Of a stretch of DNA of 64,000 nt, positions 53,501-62,500 are shown in pieces. Where the stretch lies: NCBI RefSeq assembly GCF_023053635.1, contig NC_086182.1, forward strand, positions 1,811,001-1,875,000, written 5' to 3'. The stretch comes from Elgaria multicarinata webbii (taxonomy: Eukaryota > Chordata > Lepidosauria > Squamata > Anguidae). How positions within the stretch are numbered: the first letter of the stretch is position 1; each line of letters opens with the position of its first letter. The translations under genes and the position numbers were made by a program. The notes beneath the pieces were generated by a model, which ran no database searches, was not told the DNA's origin, and worked only from the letters and a program-made list of their open reading frames with translations.

Positions 53501-56500
53501 AACCTGAATGAAGGATTAGCTTTCAGTGAGCCAAATTCTTGATTTTTATCAACTTAACATGAAAAAGTTGTCTATACTTATTAATTTTCATTTATTTATT
53601 ACATTTTTATACTGCCCAATAACCAAAACTCTCTGTGTGGTTCACCACAATTAAAACCATAAAATACAAGACGATGTAATGCAATATAAACTTTTAAAAG
53701 TTTAAAAATACAGAATAACAACAACAATCACCACATACAAGGTAGCAGCAGTGCAAAGATTCAAAATACAATGTGAGATATCAAACAGAAACTGAAAAAC
53801 TAAAATGCTTGGGAAAATAAAAAGGTCTTCCCTAGGACCTGGAAAGAGCACAACACGGGCACCAGGCGGACCTTTCTGGGAAGCTCATTCCACAACCGGG
53901 GTGCCACAGCAGAAAAGGCCCTCTTCTGAGTAGTCACCACTCACCTCAGCTATCGATATGCGTCAGGCTCCTTAAAAAATCTGCTCCCTGCCCCCATACC
54001 TGCCCCAGTATGTACCACAGCTCCAAAGTGTCCTTTTACATTCTGAGCTGGGAACTCCTGCTCTTGCTCACCCAGTTCTACCAAGCCTGATTACAAGGGC
54101 AAACAAATAAAAGTGGGAGCCTGGCCCGAAAGGTTGACGATATCAGTGCAAAGTTGCAATAGCAACTCCTGTTCTTACCTGGATGCCATTGAGTGAGGCA
54201 ACTCCCATGTAGAGGAAGACTCCATACAGCACAGGCATAGGGATATACTACGGAGAGAGAAAGGAGGCAGGCAGCTCCTCTTGATTAAACAGAAAGAACA
54301 TTTCCACAATCTTTTTTTGATGGGGCTGCTAAGTGGTTCAGGCATTTTTAGATGGTGAATTGGTTAAATCGATTAAGGTGGCAATCCCATGCGTGCTTCC
54401 TGGGAATAAGACCCACTGGGCATAGTAGGCTTTATTTCCAACACACACACAACCATAGGATTGTGCTGAAATTGATCTGGTGTAGATATTCAGACGGTGA
54501 CTGAACTTTCTGGATCAAAACTGGGCAACATTGGCAAAGCCTAGATTGACTGACCCGATGACAAGTCCCTGAAAACGGGCGTTTTACCTTTAGAATAGGA
54601 GCCAGGAAGACCGAAATCCCCGTCAGTACAAAGACAATGATTCCCGTGATCCTCTGCTCCCTGTCAAAGAACAAGCACAGTGAAATGGAGCCTCTGAAAG
54701 CACTTCTGTAAACGTCTGATTTACAGTGCAGTTGTGTGCATGCTGATGTAGCTGGAAGTCCATCAATGGAACATATCTATAGGTTTACATAAAAAGAGCT
54801 AGGTCAGACCAAGGGCCAATCTGGTCCTGGGCTGGGCCCATGGGCCACAAGTTGCCCTCAACCTCCCACCCCACCCCAACGTGGCCTCCATAGCTAGGGC
54901 CAGCCCTCTCGTGAGGAGGAGCAGGAAGCGTGGTGAATTGGGACATCCCCTCCCACGATGCCTGGACCTAAAGAAGGAACCGGCCAGAAAAAAGAGAAAT
55001 GGGTTCTCAGGACGCAAATTATTTATTTTCACGAAGCCCAACGCCTTTTGGCCTGCCCTTTATTCAAAGGCCTTCTTCAGGGGACCATAAAGAAGGCACC
55101 CTTGGAGACGGGCATTTGGGCACGGCTGGCTGCTTGCCAGGTGATGAGGCTCTACAGACAGCTCACCTGCCCTGCAGAGCGGGTGGCAATGGCCATGCAG
55201 TATATAGGTAGGGTGGTGGAGGGGGGGGGAGATGCAGTGAAGCAGACATGAGGGGAGGGGCAGCCATGGCAGCCAGCAGTGGCGGTGTAGGTGTTTCCCG
55301 CCCTCAGGCCGTGGGAGAGATTGCACCGCCACTGTTGCAGGTGCCCCCAACACCACCCTGAATGTGCCCGCTGCAATCGTCATCATCATAACTGCCCAGA
55401 GAGCTTCGGCTATTGGGTGGAGTAAACATTAAATAAATAAATAAATAAATAAATCACCACCATTAATAATTGCATTTCTGTACTGCACCATAGTGAAGCT
55501 CTCTGAATTACAAAGATTAAAAACATTAAACTACAAGTACAAAGTTTAAAAACCCTTTACATAACACACACACACACTATGCACGAAGGCAGCATATATC
55601 TAAAAGCAACTTTGAACAGCCATAATCATAGGAACTATCTGGGACCACGTAGAAACTCAGCATGCGCTGCCAAATGCTTGAGAAAAGGACTTAAGCTGGT
55701 GCTGAAAAGATAACAATGTTGGCTCCAGGGGGGCCCTCATTGGGGAGATCATACCCCAGTTGGGAGCACCACTGAGAAGGACCTCTCCCTCATTTCCACC
55801 TTCCGAGCCTCCCTCGGAGGAGGCACCTGGAGGTAGATCTTGGATGCTGAGCGTCGAGTGTGGGTGGGCTCATGTCGGGGGAGGTGCTCTGCCAGGTATT
55901 GCAGTTCCAAGCCATGTCGGGATTTATAGGCTGAAACCAGCATTTTGAATTGTGCTTGGAAGTACATGGGCAGTGCAAGCGGGCCAGAGTCGGTCTTACA
56001 TGTTCAGACCTTCTAGTCCCTGTCATCATTCTGGCTGCTGCATTTTGCATACGCTGCAGCTTCTGAACCCTCTTCAGAGGCAGCCCATGCAGAATGTACT
56101 GCAGTAATCTACTGTAACTTGGAGATTACCAGAGCATAGACAACAGACGCCAGGCTATCCCTGTCCAGATAGGGGCATAGCTGGGACACAAACTGAAGTT
56201 GGCAGAAGGTATTCTGTGACAATGAGGGCCCCCGAGCCTCAGGTGATGAAGATGGCTTCAGGAGAATCCCCAAGCTATGAACCCACTCTTTCTGGGCGCA
56301 GAACAGGTTGAACACCCTCCACCCAGTCAGAAGAAGCACCCACTAACAGCATCTCGGTCTTTCCTGGATTGAGCTTCAGCTTATTAGTCCTCATCCTGTC
56401 CATTGTCTCAGCCTTGCACTGATCTAGCACATCCAAGGCCTCACCTGATGAAGTTGGAAAAGAGAAATAGAGCTCCTATCACCAGCATACTGATGATGAC

Positions 56501-59500
56501 TCACTCCAGAACTCCAGATCACTGCACTCAATGGTTTCATGTAAATGTTAAACAGTATGGGGGACGGAGCTGACCCTGTGGAACCCCATATGTGAATCCA
56601 TGAGGCTGAGCAATGTTCCCCAAGCACTACCTGCTGGAGCTCAACCTCCAAGTAGGAGCGGAACCACTGCAATGCAGCGCCTCCCACTCCCAACTCAGCC
56701 GGTCGTCCCAGAAGGACCCCATGGCCCTGTCTTCAAGGGGCTGAGTTGGCGATGCCTCCCCTCAAATACCCTGCAGTTTTACTCACCTGGGGTGGCACCA
56801 GGTAATCCTGATGCCAAGGAGAGAGTGGGTGGTGGTGGTGGTTTTCCAGCAGTCATCTGGGTACCAGAGCCACCTCACTGCCCTCTTCCTGGTGGAAGGA
56901 GACCAATCGCTGGTCGCCTTCTACCAGGACTACCATTCCCACCCACCCTCCCCAGATTGGCCCTGGGAATGAGGTCAGACAACAGAAAAGTCGTACTGAC
57001 CTTGCTCGCAATGAAAAAGTCAGGGTAAGGCCCTGACATTTTCAAACCGCAGCTTTGTGGGAAAGCCCCGCGGTGCTGTGAAGTGGTGGCTGCATCCTAT
57101 AACTGCGCAGATTCGCAGCCACCACAGGGCCTTCCTCACGTACAGACACCCCCCACGGCCGATGGTCTCAAAAGCCACCGAGAGATTAAGGAGAATCAAC
57201 AGGGTTGCACTCCTCCTGTCTGACATAGGTCATCTCACAGGGCGACCGAGGCTGTTTCCATGCCAAAACCTGGCCTGAATCCTGACTGAAATGGATCCAG
57301 ATAATCAGTCTCATCCAAGAGTGTCTGGAGCTGGGCTGCTAAAGGACCTCACCCAGGAATGGAACATTTGCCCTGGCCTATTAAGATTTTATGGCTCTAG
57401 GGAGGATTTCTTCAGGAGGATCTTTCAGGGGAGCTGGGACCACTCCCTCTCACAGGGAGGCATTAATCACCTCTCTGGCCCAGTTGGCTAGGGAGTGGTG
57501 GCAAAAGATATCTGGTTTGCTGCTGAAAATTATTTTCAAGCTAAATTTGGCCATTGCAGCATTCTGAATTGGTTTTCTGCCAAAAACTAGTGGCGAACCA
57601 GCTTTTAAAAAAATGTTTTTATTGCCATTGCCCTGAGGAATTCTGCAGGGCATTGGAGAACTGTGGAAGGAACATGTGGGGACCCTGGACCTCCTGGACC
57701 TCCTGAAGTTGCCTGCCCCTGCTTCAGTTCACCATTCTAGTCATGCAATGGCCAACCAGCTAGCCGTGGGAAACCCACAAACAGGACGAGATTGCAAAAG
57801 CACCCGCCTCCTGCTCATGCCGCCCATCACCTGATATGCCCAGAAGTATTATTGCCTCCAATAATGAAGGTAATGTCTAGTTCCATGACCGGTGGCCCTT
57901 GATAGCCTTCTATTCCATGAATTTGTCTTATTCCCTTTTAAAGTCATTACATCTTGTGGTAGTGAGTTCCATAGTTTCACTCTGTGCTGTGTGAAGGAGA
58001 CCTTCCTTTTATCTGTCCCGTAGCTCCCCACCATCAGCTCCATTGGACGACCCCGTTGGGTTCTAGAATTATGGGAGACGGAGGAAAACATCTTCCTGAC
58101 CACTTTCTTCACAAAATGTCTCCCTACCAAATTTCTCCACACCATACATAATTTTGTACCCCTTTATCATACCTCCCCTCACTCACCTTTTTTCTAAAGA
58201 AAACAGTCCCCAGACAGTTTAGTTGCCTTTATCAGCACCTTTTCCAAATCTACTATAGCCTTTTTTAAGGTGCACTTTCCTGAACTGTATGTACGCAGTA
58301 TTCCTAGTGTGGTCACACAACAAATTTGTATAAGGGCAATATGATATTGACAGTTTTATTTTTTATTCCTTTCCTAACAAACGTGGCATTTGCCTTTTCC
58401 CACAGCAGCTGCACACGAGGCTGACAACCCCAAGACCTCGTCCTTGGTCAGTTACTGCTAGCTCAGATCCCATCAACTTACATGTAAAGTTGGGGCTTTT
58501 TTGCCCCAATATGCAACACTTTATACTGGTGTACAGTGAACTGCATTTGCCATTTTGATGCCCATTCTCCTAGTTCGGAGGGTCATTCTGGAGCTCTTTG
58601 CAATCCATTTTTGTTTTAACCGTCCTCATTAATTTGGTAACATCAGCAAACTTGGCCACTTCACTGAATTTACCTTTTATTCCTACTCTCTGCTTTCTGT
58701 TCTTTAACCAGTTACCAATCTATAAAAGGACCTGGCTGCTGTTGTAATGGTGTGAGTGAATTGGGTTGTCAGCAAGACAAGCTGAGGAGGTTCATCAAAA
58801 TTTGTGTGCCCATACATGGCTTTGTGGGTTTGCAAGGTGTGTGAAGCAGCAATACTGAGATGGGCAAATCATGGCTGGGGAGAGTCAAGGAGGAATTTGT
58901 GCTTCCGTTAGCAACTGCCTCTCCTCCATAGGAAAGGCCCACTCCACACTCTGATAGGCTGATCTTTCCCTGCCTTCTTGGCATTGTTGCATCCTAGAAC
59001 AGGACAAGAGAAATCTTCTAGGTAGGAACCCTCACCTCACCCCCAGGAACTGGGGCTGTTCTCCTGGTGCGCTGGTCTCAGTCTCCATCTTCAAACTGTC
59101 AATATGTGCGATGGAAATGACAGTGGCTGCTACATACCATGGTAGCCCCATGAACGAACACACGGCCATGAGGATGCCCACCCAAAACAGGTCCAGGTGA
59201 TAACCTGCAGCTTTCTGAAACAAAGGCACACATCAGTTAGATGGAACTGCATCCCACCTTTTTGGCCAAAGTAGGTGAAAACATAACAGAAAAATCAAAG
59301 CGAGTGGTTCCCAGTTGGTGGCACGGACCCCAGGGGGTCTGTGGCACCATTCACATATTAGCTCTGCAAGGTCCACATTTTAATAAAAGAAAATATGCCA
59401 TCTCCTGCACTCTGTTTGCTTCGACAGCAACGTCATGCACCTGCATGATTTAGCGACTAGCTTCGGAGATTACTTCCCTGCACCTAATCCTGAAAACTCA

Positions 59501-62500
59501 TGGAGAAGAAATCTTTTTGCATGTGGTGATGCACAACTAACAACTCTCTCTGCAGAAGAGCAAGATGCACTTGTTGTCGTGACTTGTGATGGTTCCACAT
59601 TTTTCCAAGAATATAGACTGGACCAATTCTAGGGGGGTGGTCCACACGTCGCTCCCAGAGCGCTTCTATGCAACCCCAGAGCACTCCGAAAACGATAGTC
59701 TGACTTCCCTGTAAAAGAAACGAGGAAGAGCCGTCCATGCTGCTGCCGCTGCCGCCGTCGAGGAGAGCTCTCCGCCGGAGAGGACAGCTCGGCAAAAAAA
59801 GGCGGGGTGAAGAACAGAAGAAGCTCTCTAACCCGCCTTCTTTTGCTGAGCTCTCCTCTCCGGCGGAGAGCTCTCGTCGTCGTCGTCATCGTCGGCATGG
59901 ACAGCTCTTCCTCGTTTCTTTTACAGGGAAGTCAGACTATCGTTTTCGGGGTGCTCTGAGGTCGCATAGAAGCGCTCTGGGAGCGATGTGCGGATCCCCC
60001 CTGGGTGGAGGTTTTTCCTGATTATAAGAAGTTAGGTGAAAAAGCTTTGAAACATCTAGTTCCCTTTTGTTCCACATATCTTTGTGAACAAACATTTTTG
60101 ACATTTTGTTATATGAAGATCAAGCATAAAAATAGGGTCGATGTTGATCCAGATTTGAGATTAAAAGTAGGAAATATTGAACCGGATGTGGAAGGGATTG
60201 TTCGGGACAAAAAGAGGCATGATTTCTCCCATCACTTTTAGGTTTAGTAGCTGCTAGACAAGTCATAATTTGTTCAATTGTAAACTAGACGTTAGTAAAA
60301 TTAAATTCATCTTTATATTCCTAACTAAATCATTGTCATTTTTACATGGTAATATCACAAATTTTACGGTCTGTTTTTTAGTATGCCTAAAAATTTTGCT
60401 TATTAGGGGCTACCCCTTATTTTCTCCAAAAAATTGCTTCGCACAGGTAACTACCATAGAGATAACGTTTTTTTTTCAAAAGTAGGGGGTCCTTGGCTTG
60501 GCATTTGAAAAACAAGGGGTCCACAGTACTTATCTAATTGGGAACCACTGCTCTAGAACCCTAATTCTAAGCATATATCTGTATCTGATTACAAAGTTGG
60601 AGAAAACAAAAATTAATGTATGGAGAGTATGATCAGTTTTTTTAAAAAATTAACATTAACAACAACAACAACAACAACAAATTTATTAGACACTTTTCTC
60701 AAAAGAAAGACTCAAGAGATTAAAAACATAAAACATTTAAAACCATTTTAAACAGGTAAAAACAATTAAAAACACCAAAATCTGATGAAACAGCTAAACG
60801 GAGTCACAGCATATGCAATCAAATGCCTGGAAGTTGAAGAAAGTCTTTAAACCTGATAAAGAAAACATGACAATGTTGGCACCAGGCAGACCTCGCTATG
60901 CTTCATGAGCACACACTATGTGCATCTACACTCTTGCGTGTGGATGCGAGTGCTGTGATCGCGCCTGGTGGCCTCAAATATAGATCATAACCACAGTGGG
61001 TCAGTCATGGCTGAAGAGGCCCTTGCACCTAGGCCTGTTTCATCCATGCCTCCATCCCCATTTCATACCAGGCATATATTCAATATTAGTGGATACCAAA
61101 CTAGAAGAGGGAAAAAGTCATCCATACCCTCAGCTTGTGCTCCTTTCTGTTCACTATGACTGCTGTAATTTGCTGGTCCATGAAGATCAAGATGGTGACC
61201 AAGAGAGCAGGGAGTGCACTGGCCAAGTAGATCCACCAGGGATTCTTCCCAAACGGGAACACGAACCATCCTCTGTCTAAGCGGGTGGGCTGGAAACACA
61301 GTTCAAGGACAGATTACCCATGGCCACGTTAGGAGTTCAGCTCAAAAAGCGTAGGGAAAGCGAGTTCTACATCCCTTCTGTGTTGGCTCAGAGCATGGGC
61401 CTGGCCTGTACTACAATCTCTCACTTTCAGTGCTGACAGCAAAAGTGCTAAAATCCAACGTAGGATAAAGAGGCCTCTTAAAAGGATGGAGGGCTCCTCA
61501 CACCAATGGTGCTTTTCCCGATGTGTAGACTGCACTGAACCTAGAAGCGCCCTGGCTTGTAGTGCAGATGGACAGAGGATCATGCACCCTGAGTCCACTA
61601 ACAGTGCAGATGGCTGGAGGTCAGATGGCCCAGGCCGGCATAGAAAAACTGAAATGGTTTTTATTACAATTAGTACATTGTTCCTAACTCATAGGTTGTG
61701 GAAGTCCAAAGTTTTGGTGACAGTGTGTATATGAGAGGTGTTGTGCAACTTGGCGTTTTGGTCCCATTTAGCTTTATGATAACTGTCATTCATTTATTTT
61801 ACCTTAAAATCTGTAGGCACTTGCAGTTTTGGAGTATTCAGTCCAAACAAAATATCAAGACCAACAAACATTAGTATGGACATGAAGATAGAGAAGTCAC
61901 TAATAAGTTTACGAAGCTAGAAAGAAGGACAGAGAACACACACAAAAGAGAAAGAAAGCAGAAAGTGGCCATGTTAGAACACTGGCTAGAGGATGGTTCA
62001 CTTAAGAAAATGGCTTAAACATGAGAAGTATCTAATCCCACTTGAAGAGAAATAGAAGTGGTCTTCCATCCACATTAGCCGAGTGCCAGGGATCATCACC
62101 ACTGGGTACCTGCTGACAGCTCGAACTCTCTGGTGGGGGCTCACTGCCCCCTGCCTCCTCCCATTCCCAAAGGCATTGCAGGGGGGTTAAAATGCCAGAC
62201 ATCAGCAGCAGTGCTTGCTGGCAACACTGGACTTTTTGCACGCCTGCCTCACAGTAAGGAATGGAAGGGGAACCCTCGGCCCACGGGACTCATCCAGCCC
62301 ACAGGGGTTCCTGCTCTGTCTCCTTGTAATCCTCTAGGGGGCCTCCACGCCCCCCCCCCAGAGGAACCCCACTCTTATCTCCGAACTCTGACTGGAGATC
62401 ACAGCGTGGACATGGCCACCCACCCTTCCCAGCACTGGCTGAGCCTGCTTGCAGGGTACATGCCATCTCCACGGGGATGACGCAGGCTGCACAAAGCTGG

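Larger units (their letters stand above)
59302..60550 (+). mobile_element. hAT DNA transposon, internally reduced copy 2
   Basis: Same family as 6518-7672 but opposite in orientation. The left tip has decayed (GAGTGGTTCCCAGTTGG) and the right tip is intact (AATTGGGAACCACTG). No target duplication is visible. A 371-bp palindromic element splits its transposase remnant at CCAATTCT/GGGTGG. It lies in the SLC4A5 intron between the KAAGYHL and PTRLDRGW exons. Confidence 0.85.

Noticed and set aside
56600-57028. 142-residue plus-strand frame as a novel SLC4A5-antisense gene
   Set aside because: It overlaps the reverse L2 element and unclassified neighbouring sequence, with no splice signals or domain.
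59737-60021. Arg/Ser-rich frames of about 90 residues on both strands
   Set aside because: They lie in the palindromic transposon, and the two strands give near-identical proteins because of the inverted repeat.
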